NCBI GenBank assembly: GCA_029876055.1
Contig: CM056876.1
Coordinates: forward strand, 2,480,001-2,544,000
Direction: 5' to 3'
DNA length: 64,000 nt
Source of the DNA: Madurella fahalii
Lineage: Eukaryota; Ascomycota; Sordariomycetes; Sordariales
How positions within the stretch are numbered: position 1 is the stretch's first letter; the number at the start of each line of letters is the position of its first letter. Positions 11,589-23,917 of the stretch are shown here, piece after piece. The notes beneath the pieces were generated by a model. That model was not told where the DNA came from. It saw only the letters and a list, made by a program, of their open reading frames with translations, and did not search any database. The translations under genes were made by a program, and so were the position numbers.

Positions 11589-11944
11589 CCCCTGCTTTCC
11601 CCAAATAATTGCAGAGAACACGGTCGCTGTCTCATTTCCTGCTTACGTGGAGCATCGCAACAACCAGCTTGAGAAGAGAGCAGTTGAGCGCCGATCATCG
11701 CTCAGAACACGCCCGTCGACATCCATCCGAAGCGGCCGGGTCCTTGCACCGAAATCGCCACCTGTCAGCAAAATTGCACCCATTGGTCTCCATCACATTG
11801 CACTGGGGATTCAGTCCGAGAATCCACGCGTGGAAGTCTTCGTTGCGCTTCATACCGCACCTTTAAACAGGCCGTGATCCACCGAGACCACAGCGAGGTG
11901 CATCCGAAGCATTCGAGGGACGTCCCGCGGCAAGCATCCAGCAC

Positions 11945-14900
11945 ATGACTCACCTCTTGTGGAAACATTACTGGGAAGACGATGTCGACAAATTTCGTCG
12001 CCTTCTTGCGCCCGCCAGCTATGGCGCACAGAATGGCAGTCGGAATCCCAATCTAGCTGCTTCGGGCGGAGGCGGAAGTTCTGGTTATGGCACCTCGCCG
12101 CGCACAGCGACCAAGTCCCGCAAGCTCCCGGGCTTTGGAACAGGTTCCGGGAGCACTCGCCATGGGCATGCGACCCTCGGACGTCACGAAGTCAACAGCC
12201 GCGACCACGTCGGTCTCACCATCTTGCTGCGCGCAGCGTCCTCGACGGCTGAGAACGCCATCTCGTTCGTGGAAGCCCTGCTCGAACACCCCGCCATCGA
12301 CATATACGTTCAAGACCCCGAGAGTGGCTGGAATGCGCTTCATCGGGCGCTATATGCGGGCAACATATCCATCGCTAGGCTTCTCCTCGAGAAGGAGCGT
12401 AAGCACTTAACGGGACACACGGCTTCGCTACATCGGGTTGGGCAGCTCATCAAGACGAAGGATCATGAGGGCAACAGCCCGTTCGACTTGTATCACTCGA
12501 CCGTCGGCGAACGTAGTTTGAAGGAATTAGTCCAACGTGAAAAATCCGACGATGGCTCTGACAGCGACGATACCGAGGTGTTTCTAAATAAGGCTACGTG
12601 AGTTTTAGTTGCGTTCTATCTCTGCCCTCTCAGAGTCTGATGCAGGGGTAGGAACACCAAGGTCATGGATTCCTCGGGTGAGGACTTATATGCATTCGGC
12701 AGCAACAGGAACCTCTCTTTGGGCTTTGGTGATGAGGACGACCGCCAGTTTCCGGAACGCGTATTCCTCAAGCGCCCAGATCACTTGCTGCAAAGGTTTT
12801 ATCGCGAATATCTCCAAGGGGCAGGTGAAGACGGACCTGCGTTTCAAGACGTGAAGAAGATTCCCACGCTGGTCTTGAATCGGCCACTGGTGATTCAAGA
12901 CGTTGTCTTGGCGAAACTGCACAGTGCTGTGCTAACGACAGACCCTGTGTCGAACCTCTATGTCTGCGGCATTGGCCGCGGCGGACGACTCGGCCTCGGG
13001 GATGAGAACACACGCTTCACCTATACTCCCGTTCAGGGGCCGTTCAGCGACAGAAAAGTCGTCCAGGTAGCCCTCGGCCAGAACCATTCCATGGCCATCG
13101 ATGATACGGGGGCGCTCTGGACCTGGGGCAATAATGCTCAGTTTCAATTGGGCTACGCCCTTCCTGAGCCAGCCAAGAAGGATGAAGACCCGATCAGCAC
13201 CGTGCCGCGCCAGGTTTTCGGCCCTCTGAAAAAGGAGGTCATTGTTGGGATTGCCGCCTCTTCGATACACTCTGTCGCGCATACCGGGACCTCTCTGTAC
13301 TGCTGGGGCAAGAACGTTGGCCAACTAGCCTTGATGGACGCCGACTCTAGATCACTCGAATTCCAGCAAACGCCCAGAAAAGTCGCGGCATCCCTATTCT
13401 CATCTCCGATTGTCATGGTGACCGCGATCGACAAGGCAACAACAGTCTTGCTGCAGAATCACACCGTCTGTGTGTTTACCGCGTATGGGTACCACATTGT
13501 CAAATTTCCCCTTGCAACCCTGGATCTGGCGGGCAATATCAAGCTTTCGACTCGCTACGAGCCGGCGTGGAATCAGATTCGTTACGTCACGTCTAGCGGG
13601 GAAACGATTGCAGCGCTCACAAACCGCGGCGACCTATTCACCATGAATTTGGATCACAAGGCCGAGGCTAACCCAACGGCCACGTCCACAACGAATCCTT
13701 CCAAGATCAAGGGCGCTGTTACGCAGCCGCAGTGTATCTGGAATGCCAGGCAGGATGGTGTCCGTTCTATTGGCGTAGGTGAACATGGTTCCGTCATCAT
13801 CAGCACCCAATCCGGGGCTGTATGGCGGAGGATAAAACGAGCGAAGGCCAAAGATGCGTCTTCCTGGCCGTCGGAATCCAAGCGCAAGGACTTCAAGTTC
13901 CAACGAGTACCGTACATTACCAAGGTTGTCGCGGTTCGAGCCTCAGCATACGGTGCCTTTGCCGCTATCCGGCAGGACTCGGATGTGATGAAGGAGCAGC
14001 TGGCAATCGGCGACCAGTCCCTTTGGGAAGACGTGGCACCATTGAACTGCTTAGACGGATTCGAGGCGTCGAGGCCGAAGAAGCAAAAGGACGAAACTAT
14101 GAAGTTCTGGGAGCACGAAACTCTCCGAGACCGAATTGGCCCCGTGGCCTTTGAGGTGCTCAAGTCCTCTGAGCTAGATGAGGACCTGCTGCAACACCTC
14201 ACAGCTTGGTCGTATCGGAACGATCCATTAGATGCAGCTGTCTGCACGTCTTCTTCGCCTGACATCAAGATACCCATCCATGGTTGGCTGCTCTCCGCCC
14301 GAAGTCCCGTGCTGCGGGGTGCCCTTGCGCAATTCCGCAAGGCCGGCTCATTTGCCCATGAACTTTTCAGCATTAGCGATGTCGACAGCAGGACGCTAGT
14401 TTGCTTCCAGGGGCTGGACCTCGTCTCGCTGCTTAATTTTGTTCTGTTTGCGTACGAAGACAAAGTGATACCGGTTTGGAACTTCACTGGTCTTGTTCCG
14501 TCCTTGGCGTACAGGTACCGCCAGATCCGTCTGGAGGTCATGAGACTCGCCACCCGCCTCAATATGAGCAGCCTCGAGGCGTCTGCAAGACTGCAGGTGG
14601 AACCGAAGAAATGCATGGACCGGGATTTCCAGCTCGCAATCAAGGATCCACGTTTCTTTGCAGATGGGGATGCGCTATTAGAGCTTGACGGAGCCGAAGT
14701 TCCAGTCCATAGTACCTTTGTTTGCCGGCGGTGTCTCTGGTTCGAAGGTCTCTACCACGGACGCTCGGGTGGGATGTGGCTCGCGGGACGCCGCGCAGCA
14801 CAGGATTCCAGCAGCGGCCCTGTAGACCGGACCGAGATTGATCTGAGCCATATGGACCCCGAGGCATTCAACTACGTCCTTCAGTATCTCTACGGGGATT

Positions 14901-16873
14901 CTGGCCCGGAGATCTTTGACCCCACTGTCTGCGACTCATTGGACGACTTCCTGGACCTCGTGATGGAAGTCATGTCCATTGCCAACTACCTGATGCTGGA
15001 TCGCCTATCACAGATTTGCCAGCAGGTCATGGGCAGGTTTGCGACGATTCGCAATATTGCACACCTCCTGAACGCTATCAGTCCATGTTCAGTGACCGAG
15101 TTCAAGGATGCCGGGCTGGAGTACATTTGTCTGCAGCTCGAGACGATGCTGGAGAACCACCTCCTAGACGAGCTTGACGAGGACTTGCTTCTCGAGTTAG
15201 ATGAAGTTGTTCGCAGCAACCAGGCCGCTCAGTCCCCGTTTGTGAGGAGTGGCCGGGCTGAGATGCTTCTCTATGAAAACAACCCTAGTCTAGCGGAGGA
15301 GATTGACGAGGAGCGGCACATTAGGATCAAGGAAATGGCGTTCAGAGCGCACAGAGAAGACGACAAGAAGTTTTCGTCGTCAGTGAAGACTAGATATGGC
15401 AGTCTTGACGACTCCGGCCCTGTCACTCCGACGCCTGATAGAGTCAGGAAGGTCTCGAAAACTGAACGAAATGAACCGTCAAGTCCTAGCCTGCGGCCAA
15501 AGGCGTCGCAAGGAGATCTTATCTTCAGTATGGATGAGGAGGACACCTCGCCTGTGAACAGCCCCTCGCTGAGAGCTCAGAAGCCGGCGGAAGGGACATC
15601 TGACCTGGATCAAGTTGCTCCGCTGGGCAGTTCTTGGAAAAGCACGGGCAAGAGAATACGCATAAGCCTCGAACCATCCCCCCCAGGCAGCCCTCTAGAT
15701 CCGCAGCAAGCGCCGACACCAGTCAAATCGGGGAAGCCCTGGGGAGCTGCGGTTACACCCACCTCAAAGCTAGATCTCCGTGACATTATCCAATCGGAAA
15801 CAACGAACCAGTCCGCTCTCTCAGCAGGTCTGGCAGCACAAAGGGCGAAGGAGTCGACACCCAAATCGGCCCAGCCAAAGATGTCACAAAAGGAAAAAAA
15901 ACGACAGCAACAAGCAGCGCAGGCCGCCCAAGCAGCCCTGCTCGCCACCAAGACTAATGCGCCCAAGAACGCGTGGGAGCGTTCGTCCAGTGACCGGCAA
16001 CCTTACTCCCCCTGGAAACCGGCGCCCACCGACAAAAGCAAGGCTCTAGCCAAGACCACGGACCCTGACCAGACAAAGGGCCTCCTCACTCCCGATGCAG
16101 CAGCATCTGCATCAACGTCGACATCGATCCCAATCCAAAGACGAACCGCCTCGCCTGATACTCGTTTCTCAGGGCAGCGCACACCAAGCGGCTCGTCCTC
16201 GTCCATCCCCGCAAAGCCAAGCAGCAACGGCGCCAACGCTCGAGCTTCTGTCCTTCCTTCTGTGCCGGCAAAACTACCACGGCAGCCGGACCAACAAGCG
16301 CAAGCCAAAGCCACGCCTTTGGTTCCCCACTCAAAGATCTACTTGGCACCGCAGCCAAAGACGGAGCCACTGCTAGGCCTGAGCATGGAGGATATCATGG
16401 GCCAGCAGACGCGCGACAAGCAGATTGTCAAAGAGGCGGTCGCGAAACGGTCGCTGCAGGAGATCCAGCAGGAGCAGGCCTTTCAGGAGTGGTGGGATGC
16501 GGAGAGTCGGAGGATGCAAGAGGAGGAGAGGCGGAGGGAGGAGAGTATGCGGAGGGGCCGACAGCAGGGTGGTGGCGGCGGCGGCGGCGGCGGCGGTAGT
16601 AATAATGCTTCTGCTGCTGGCAGTGGGGGAAATGGGAGGGGAAGGGGCCAAGCACAGGGACAGAGGGGTGGGAAAGGGGGGAAAGGGGGTGGCGGGAGAG
16701 GTGGCGGGAAGAGTGGGGGAGAGGGGAAGGGTGGGAGCGGAAATGTAGGCGGAGGGTTGGGGTCAGGATCGAGGGGAGGTAAGGGGAAAGGGACGGGGAG
16801 AGGAGGGGGAGGCGGAGGCGGTGGGGTAGGAGGCGCCGCGAGACGGGAGGGTATAAGTGGTGTGAACAAGTAG
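11945..16873 (+). CDS. Ankyrin-RCC1-BTB protein, IBTK-like
   Basis: Two exons, 11945-12597 and 12646-16873, with a 48-bp intron (12598-12645, donor GTGAGT), give 1,626 residues. Residues 80-200 hold ankyrin-like repeats (VNSRDHVGLTILLRAA, SGWNALHRALYAGN). From about residue 230 RCC1 repeats follow (LYAFGSNRNLSLGFGDED, LYVCGIGRGGRLGLGDENTR, LWTWGNNAQFQLGY, LYCWGKNVGQLAL), forming a beta-propeller. Two BTB/POZ regions start near residues 741 and 882 (EVPVHSTFVCRRCLWFEGLY). A long Ser/Pro-rich linker leads to LGLSMEDIMGQQ and a charged helix. The end is a Gly/Lys/Arg-rich tail of about 110 residues with a poly-Gly run. This order matches animal IBTK and fungal relatives, which act as Cullin-3 ubiquitin ligase adaptors. 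The substrate here is unknown. A second acceptor 6 nt downstream (after 12651) would drop Gly-Arg. Confidence 0.88.
16568..16597 (+). repeat. GGC/GGT triplet run coding poly-Gly
   Basis: An in-frame run of GGT and GGC codons in the IBTK-like gene encodes about ten consecutive Gly residues. Such runs are prone to length change. Confidence 0.8.
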
Positions 16874-16928
16874 GGCGGGAAGGAGTGTTTAACATGTCAC
16901 GTTTATCGTCATTGGCGGCAAGGAGTGT

Positions 16929-16931
<3 letters not shown>

Positions 16932-16961
<30 letters not shown>
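16932..16961. repeat. (AT)15 microsatellite
   Basis: Fifteen uninterrupted AT units, starting 58 bp after the stop codon of the IBTK-like gene and probably inside its 3' untranslated region. Confidence 0.95.
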
Positions 16962-16963
<2 letters not shown>

Positions 16964-18002
16964 CTCCGGAAGTAGTTCGTTCTTGCTCTCCTCTGGGAGT
17001 GGGGAGTTTTGAAGGGCGTGGATGGATGGGCGGACGGACGGCTGTCTGCATCTTTGATGGTCTGCATGGATTGCATTGCGTGCATGTATTAGGTCCGCTT
17101 CACAGCAACAACAATGATAACAACAAATGTACTACCAAGTTTTGCTGCTTGCTTAATTTGTACCTTCGGGCTGTGATTTTCATGTGGCATACTGTGAAGC
17201 TGCCACATAGTGTTTTAGATTGTTGTGATGGATCAGCTAGGAAATCGGGTTGTGCCTGCACCGGGCATTTGTTGGATGGTCACGCGAACGCCACCGCCCA
17301 CAGCAGTGTGGAAACCGATCTTGTGGTCCCAGACTGGCAGCTCGATTCCACGTGTCGCTGCCTTGCATGGAGTCGAGGGGAGCTGTTTACGGTGTAGATG
17401 CGGGTAGGCTGGGGGCGAGACGCAGGCAGTGAGCCAGACAGCTTCTCTTCCTTCTTTAGATACTTTTGCACTTTGCAGTCCTTCCTTCGCTGTTCCTCTC
17501 TTCTCTTCGTTTCCCCGTTTTTCTTTCGTTCTCACTCTTTGGTTACCTAGCGGCCTTCTGCACGCCAGCAGGCAGTCATATCTGACTGCGAACCACGAGC
17601 TCTTTGTATGTCGAGTGGTCGTCTTCGCGATTTGCCAATGAGTGACGGATAACGGCAAGGCGCGGCTATATGTATGCAACCATCCACGGTCGTTGTGTGA
17701 CTGTGAAAAAAGGGACACAGCGTCTGAGTCAGGGCCGACATTGACAACGGCCCAATAGCTTGCGATCCGAGCGCTCTCTCGCCCAATCTTCTGGCAGCTC
17801 CAGAGCGCGTCCCCGGAGCTAGGCATCGGCGGTTACACATTTCAACTTCCGATACCTTATCACGTACAGAGTACACAGTACGTACGTGGTGCGGACAATC
17901 CGAGAGGCCCGGGTGGCAGATGCGAGTCGTCGGCTGCTGCTCTGCTCTCCAGCCGTCCACGAGTCCAGGTCGCATCGCATTGCTGCAAGTCCTGCATAGC
18001 AG

Positions 18003-18042
18003 GCTTCCAAGCTTCCAAGCCTCCAAGCCTCCAAGCATCCCA
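18003..18042. repeat. Five copies of an 8-bp tandem repeat
   Basis: Units GCTTCCAA, GCTTCCAA, GCCTCCAA, GCCTCCAA and GCATCCCA follow each other without a gap. This is a small degenerate minisatellite upstream of atg13. Confidence 0.9.
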
Positions 18043-19259
18043 ACCTGTCACAGCTTACAGTGAAGTGACAGGAGAGCTCTGGCTGAGGCCTGCGGTTCCT
18101 CCCACGCAGGCAGATCTGCACTGCATCCAACCCGACCTGAGCTAACCCTGACGACAGACAGGCAGTTGCCAGCCCCTTCCGGCCATTACCGATGTCCTCT
18201 GCTTTATCTCGCGTCGGCGGAGTGAAGAATTACATCATTATTTCCTTGGCGATTGTGGTTCGGCCCGTGACCCAATGACGGAAGATCGCTCAAAGATCAC
18301 GAGGTGATTTGTCACAGCAGTTTGACGTTTCTTTTTTGCGAAGAGGGAGAAGCTTTTCAGGAACCCGGCCGCCAGCTGCTGCCGGGATATTTTCGACAGG
18401 CGGCTGCGGCCCCAATTTTAGGGCGCGCAAGTGGGCACGGCACCAGACTCCTGGACCCCTGTTCCGTGCGCAGGAGGTTCTGCTTACGTACAGTTCTTGA
18501 GCGTGACTCCCTCCTTTGCTCTTATCTCGATGCTCCCACAAGGGGGCCATTGTCTTCCGACATCGCTTGTGAGCATTGTTTCCCTGCCGCTTCCCAGACG
18601 CATAGGAGGAAAGCCCCTTACATCAACCGGCGTTGTTGGGCGTGCATGCAGCGTTTCTAGTGTAGGCAGGACGGGAGGCTCAAGGCAGCATCCACTCAAC
18701 GACAAACCCCGGCCACAGGCTCACACGGAGGGCCTGGACGCAAGTCACTGCCCAGGACCCGCTGAAGCGCCGTTACCCCGTTACCCCGGCACGCCGGCAG
18801 CTAGTGTACTACCTCCCAGGTTCCCCGGAATCCATCCGTCCTCGTCTGCCTTGGAGCGTCACCGCCAACCAGCTCACGAAGCTCGACACTTCCCTTCTTT
18901 CTGACCCATTATCCATTCCCCCGGCTGCATAGAGTCTGCCTTGTGGTGCTGGTCCGCACACATTCCCCCCCCTCCTCCTTTTTGCGTCTTTTTATTCTAT
19001 CAAATACGGCTGCCACTTCAAACGATGGACGTAAAGGTCCGCGCTCGACAGAACCCTCCGGCTTGAGCGAAAGCATCTAAACTGCCCTGTGCGGCGCCGC
19101 CGTCTCGCAGACTTGTCGTCGACCGTCTAGTCTTAGCGCCTCGATCTTCAGAATAGGGCGCATCAAAAAATTTTGCCAAGTTATTGCGACCGCTTTGTTG
19201 TGCTGGCACCGATGTAAACCGCCGCCGGCTCGCCCCAATTTCCATCCTTAGCCGCAGCA

Positions 19260-22200
19260 ATGCATCAACAATCTCGTCATCCGCCGCGGGTCTCCTCCCC
19301 CGCATCCTCCCCCCAGACCAACCCCACACGAACGAACAACCAGAGAGATCGGGCCCGCGCCGGTTCAGACGCGGTGCCCCAGGATGGAGGCCAGGGCGGA
19401 TCGGACGGCCCCGAGGGTGCCGGCACCGGCCCTAGTCGGGAATCTATCAAGAAGTTGGACCAAATCATCCAGGTGCGCCTGCATTGCTCCGCAGGATGAT
19501 CTTCGGGGGTGGCATTGCGGCTGACATCTCGTAGAATTTCTACTACAAAGCGGCCGTGCTTGTTTTACAATCCCGACTTAACCTTGCTCCTGCTGGAGGG
19601 AAGAGAGGCGACGGGAGGAAGACAAACAAATGGGTAAGCAATGCGCTCGCGGCGAGACGGGGATGCAAAGTCAGGATTCTTATGGCATGCCGCAGTTCTC
19701 CATCGACACAGACGACATCGATGACTTTCGTGACGAACTCCGGGTGTACAAGACGTCCGGCAGCTTCGAGAACCGCCCGCCGCCCATGATCATCGAGACG
19801 TACATTGACGCCTCACGTCTCTCCAGCAGCCAGAGCCTGGTTATCGTCGACGAGAATGGCAAGAGATGGGACGTGCTGGAGGCATTGAACTCGTCCGAAT
19901 CGAGTGACGATAGCCCCAGAAGGAGGCATCCGCGGAAACGCAACACCGAGATTATCCTGGAGCGATGGAGGGTCGAACTCAAGTGTCTTCCGAACGTCGA
20001 CCGGGACGAATTCGGGCCCACTCTGCCCACTATCTATAAGAGGAGCATTGTCTTCTTCCGGTCACTATTTGTGACGACACGAATCATGCCGTGCTGGAAG
20101 TATTCCCAGCAGGCATTAGCAAAAGGCATTCACCCGGCGCTGGAGGTCAAGTGCCGCATCTTAACCGCCGAACCTGAATACACCAGCTACGACCCGTTGC
20201 GGCAGCCCCTACACGATGGGAGAGATGCCGTCACAGAATACGTTTTTACGGACCTAGAGGTGCCCGTCGGCCGTTTCTACGCCTCAGTGACGTACCGCAA
20301 CGACTGCAATTTCCGGGTTGACGACTCAGAGTCGCTGCTTAGTTCGCGGTTTATGGGGGTCGACGAGAATTTCTTTAAGCCGTCCATACCACCGAGACGG
20401 GAGCATGGGCATGGGCGGTCCGACTCATATGCGGAGCCGGGTTCCTTACCAGCTCACCGTCATGGCCGTGGAGCTCAGGAGCCGCAGCAGACATACGGCA
20501 GTCTATCGACGTTCCACGGTGCCGGGGCACTAGGAACGAGCCCCATAACTGCTCTCAGAGCAGTACGCCCGATCGGGTCCGACACCAGCTCGCCGTCAGC
20601 CTCGACGTCAGCGAGCATCGAGCAACCTGATCCGCCGCATTCGTTGCCGATTCGCGGCGCGGCCGCTCGGCCCACAGTACGAACGGCGGATGCCGCTAAC
20701 AGGCGACCGTCGGTTTCATTTCAGCCCTTTAAAGCGGGCTCGCTCTCCGGATCCCCCAGGATTCCGGATATGGAGGCGCCCGCGTCACCCCAATCGCTTA
20801 CACGCCCGTCAGGGCTAAGCGGGCTCTCGCGTCCCGGCAATCGCTCCTCGCTCACAGCAGGAATGGCAGCATCATTACGTGGACCTGGTGCCGTGCCCCA
20901 AGAAATACCCTCCGTTACTGGATCTCCGAAGCCGGCCAGCCGCTACAGCAGCAGCTTTACGCACCGCCGGGGACGCCCGTCTTTCGGAGGACAGAGCAAA
21001 GGTGACGATGACCAGGCGAGCAGCGGGAAGCAAAGCCTCTCCTCCTCGGCCCAGCCGGGTTCAGGACTTCTAGCTGAGGCCGGAGGTGTCGCGAGCTCGG
21101 GCTCGTTCGCGACCGACGACGATAACATCTCAGAATTCCTAAAGGCCCTCGATAGCCGGAAGACTCTAAAGAGCTTCGAGCCCAGTAGGAAAGGTGAGTC
21201 GTCGACCTCGAAAAGAACAGCCGCCCAGCTCTCGAAATTCCACTTGATGCGCGAGTCCAACAACGCCCTCACGGACTCCATGGCCTCGTCCATCCATCTC
21301 CAGCGGTCATCAAGCTCGTCAAGCCGGCAACTAACCAACGTCCCGAGCATGGTTAACCCGGCTTCCGTATCGGTCTGCTCCTCCCCTGGCAAGCCCTTAT
21401 CCCCCCACACGCCGCACACCCCGGCGATCCCCTCCCGTCTCAGCGAAAACTCCATCATTGATTATCACGCCCAAGGAGGCCACCAGCATCCTCATCTCCA
21501 CCAGAACATCAACCCCGACATAACCGCGACCGAGGAAGAGGACGACGGCAACGGCGATGGTGATGATGATGATGACGATGATGATCAAACGCCAATGGTG
21601 ACGCAACAAGGCGGACCCGGCAGCGGAGGCACAACAGCGATCGATATCCCCCTTCCCTTGTCCCCGCGGCTACTGCATGCGGGAGGCGGCGGCACTGCGA
21701 ATCGGCGGGCTAGCTCGGTCCATCGCTCGCTGGCGGGGGAGGTGGATGGCTCGTATCAGCAGCAGCAGCCGCCGCGGAGCGCGAGCGTCGAGGCTGCTGC
21801 GTCTGTGGACGACCGCGACGTGCCGACGTTGAGCACCCTCCTTGCGTACCAACAGCATCAAATGGATGCAGATCTAAAGATGGGGAGGGTTGGTGGGCGA
21901 AGTCCGAGGATTGGGGAGTCTTCCGCCGGAACTGGGGTGGAGGGCGGTGTTCATCATCATGATGATGGGGATAACGGTAATGATGGCGGCGGCGGCGGCG
22001 GCGGTGGTGGTGGCGGCGAAAGAAAAGGCGCCGGGGTTGGTGCTGGGTCTGGTGCTGGGAATGGGGAGCACAGGGGTGCTACCGGCTCGGGCGCGGTCGT
22101 CGGCAGGGGGTTGGGACCAGGAATAAGTGGGAGGCATCCTATTCCGAATTCTCGGACTTCGTCCGGCTCGCACCGGCCCGGATCGTTTGGGTCTGCTGCG

Positions 22201-22377
22201 GCTGGACGGACGGGCGGGTATGCGGGCAGCATGGAGGGGGCGGATGAGGAGCCGCTTCTGTTTGCTATGAGCGAACTGGAGAGGGACTCGAGGAGAAGCC
22301 TGGAGGAAGGGTCGAGGTCGGGGCCCGAGCAGGACGGGAAGTATGAGCCTAGGGGGGTATTGAGGAAGGGGTGGTGA
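19260..22377 (+). CDS. atg13: Autophagy-related protein 13
   Basis: Three exons, 19260-19472, 19535-19633 and 19696-22377, with two 62-bp phase-0 introns, give 997 residues. The N-terminus (MHQQSRHPP, SSPQTNPTRTNNQ) precedes SIKKLDQIIQ joined to NFYYKAAVLVLQSRLNL. Next come SIDTDDIDDFRDELRVYK, RPPPMIIETYIDASRLS, TEIILERWRVEL and PTIYKRSIVFFRSLF. These make up the HORMA domain (about residues 60-310) of Atg13. Atg13 bridges Atg1 kinase, Atg17 and Atg9 vesicles at the phagophore assembly site and is controlled by TOR phosphorylation. The remaining 680 residues are Ser/Pro/Gly-rich and presumably disordered. They include an Asp run (GDDDDDDDDQ), a poly-Gly run and many Ser-Pro sites, which fits the known TOR-regulated tail. 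The length is in the usual range for filamentous fungi. Confidence 0.95.
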
Positions 22378-23917
22378 GCGGGTTAGATTGGGTTTGGGGG
22401 TTTGGATTGTGGGGTGAAGGGTTGGATTGCAGCGGATACTGGCGATCTGTCTCTGCCTGTTTCGGTTCTCTTCTGGTTACTTGGAGACTTCTTTTCTCGC
22501 AAGTTTGGTTCAGGCGTTGAGAATTCTGTGTCTTCTTTTTCCAGGGGGTTCTCGGTTCGTGGAAATATAGGATTGGCTTTGGTCTGGCTTGGTTGGGTTG
22601 GTTGGCCGGGAGAGGCTTGGTTCATTGTGTTTGCTAAGAACTTTCTTCTTCTGACATTGGGTTGAGTCAGTCATGGTTGATCAGTTTGGCTCATGGGTAG
22701 AGACAGAGAATCAGTTGGGGATATCTGGGACGTTTCGCTTGGAAGAGGCGTAGCATCGGACTTGCAGTTGGTTGGGTAAGAAGGATGAATTGCATTGTTA
22801 AAGTCGGCGAATAGGTGGTGATGAGTGCAGAGTAGAGCAGAGCAGAGCAGAGCAGAATGAGATGACGGTGCCGTATCTACTCGCACATTTTGGTTATGTG
22901 GTAACCAGGGTATGTGTTCTTCGTAGAGTTATTCCTCTATGGTTTGCTGCATGTTCCATGCCTAGCCTGGTGATTGTCTCGTAGGACTAGAGCTTAATAC
23001 TGTGTATCTTTATCATAACCGTTTTCTTTGCATCTTTTTTTTTGGGGGGGGGGGGGCTTTTTTCCCTTCCTTGATCTAGCTATAAGTTACATGGGAACAC
23101 TGGCACAGGATCCGGCGAGGCGAGAGTTCGTGACATGTGCTTGCCCTACGACTGTGGATGTGGCTGTGCAACAAGACGTTGGCGTCTCAGAAACAACAAG
23201 CGATGGATATGCCTTGGCTCTCGACAGATCAAGTCCACTCCGGCAGTGAAATCTCATAAACGATCGTGGAGCCAAATGCTTGAGGTGCGTAGGCGACTTG
23301 AATATGTGTGGAAAAGCCTAGTGTGGCTGCGCAAGCGTCCACGCAATGGGGCGCGCCGAGGCGGGAGGCGTTTGAGCGCCAAGACGCCTTTGGGTTAGGA
23401 TCGCAAAACAGTTTGGGGCGGGCCAGCAGGGGTAGTTCGCGTAGGGCACCTGACATGATTGTCCAACCAGGCGAGATGCGGGGCGAAAGAGCGAGAAAGC
23501 TGCCTGCCCCCCGCCCGCCTGGGATGGGCCCCCGTCATAGGACGAGCCGACCAACCGCGCGGCACTGCCCACCTGCCATCTTTCCTTGGTGGACTTCGTA
23601 ATACTTTATCGACTCTACAACCTTGCGACATACGCAACCTAACCTCTGCGCCGAGACCGTTTTTTATTTTTATTTTTTCTTTTTATCTGGAGCTTCCGTT
23701 CTCGTCGGTTAACAAAACCCCGCTGGACCCCGACTTTGAACGCTCTGGCTTTTGACTTGGGATCGTTGTTCCGAGCCGGGGGAAGCAAAGTAGAGAGCAA
23801 GGTTGCGGCAGAGGCCAAAGCTATTGGACACTGAGCAGGGAAACACCTCCATCACAGCACTTCCGAGCACCAAAACTATTCTTCTTTGACAGAGTCAACA
23901 CGCAGCCAACCGTCACC
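22378..23917. other. Intergenic stretch between atg13 and hse1
   Basis: About 1.5 kb. It holds a short AGCAG pentamer run (22836-22855) and a T9-G13 homopolymer pair. The right end is CT-rich and is probably the hse1 promoter and leader. No gene is supported. Confidence 0.5.
23044..23056 (+). repeat. G13 homopolymer after T9
   Basis: A T9 run (23035-23043) is followed directly by thirteen G residues. Length may be uncertain in sequencing. Confidence 0.85.

Larger units (their letters stand above)
10908..11944. other. Divergent promoter region, carrier and IBTK-like genes
   Basis: About 1 kb between the minus-strand carrier and the plus-strand ankyrin/RCC1/BTB gene. It should hold both promoters. 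It contains three AAAAGTC heptamers near the carrier start and a TATAAAT box about 360 bp before the BTB gene start. No coding sequence is supported. Confidence 0.6.
16874..19259. other. Long intergenic stretch upstream of atg13
   Basis: About 2.4 kb between the BTB gene stop and the atg13 start. It holds an (AT)15 microsatellite close to the left gene and an 8-bp tandem repeat at 18003. The right part, from about 18900 on, is CT-rich and probably the atg13 promoter and leader. Several frames of 100-200 codons exist but none shows a recognisable domain. Confidence 0.5.

Noticed and set aside
13654..14643. Minus-strand frame of 329 codons
   Set aside because: It lies wholly inside the IBTK-like exon, in antisense, with no recognisable domain.
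17233..17826. Minus-strand frame of 197 codons downstream of the IBTK-like gene
   Set aside because: No recognisable domain or codon-use support. The stretch is probably untranslated or intergenic.
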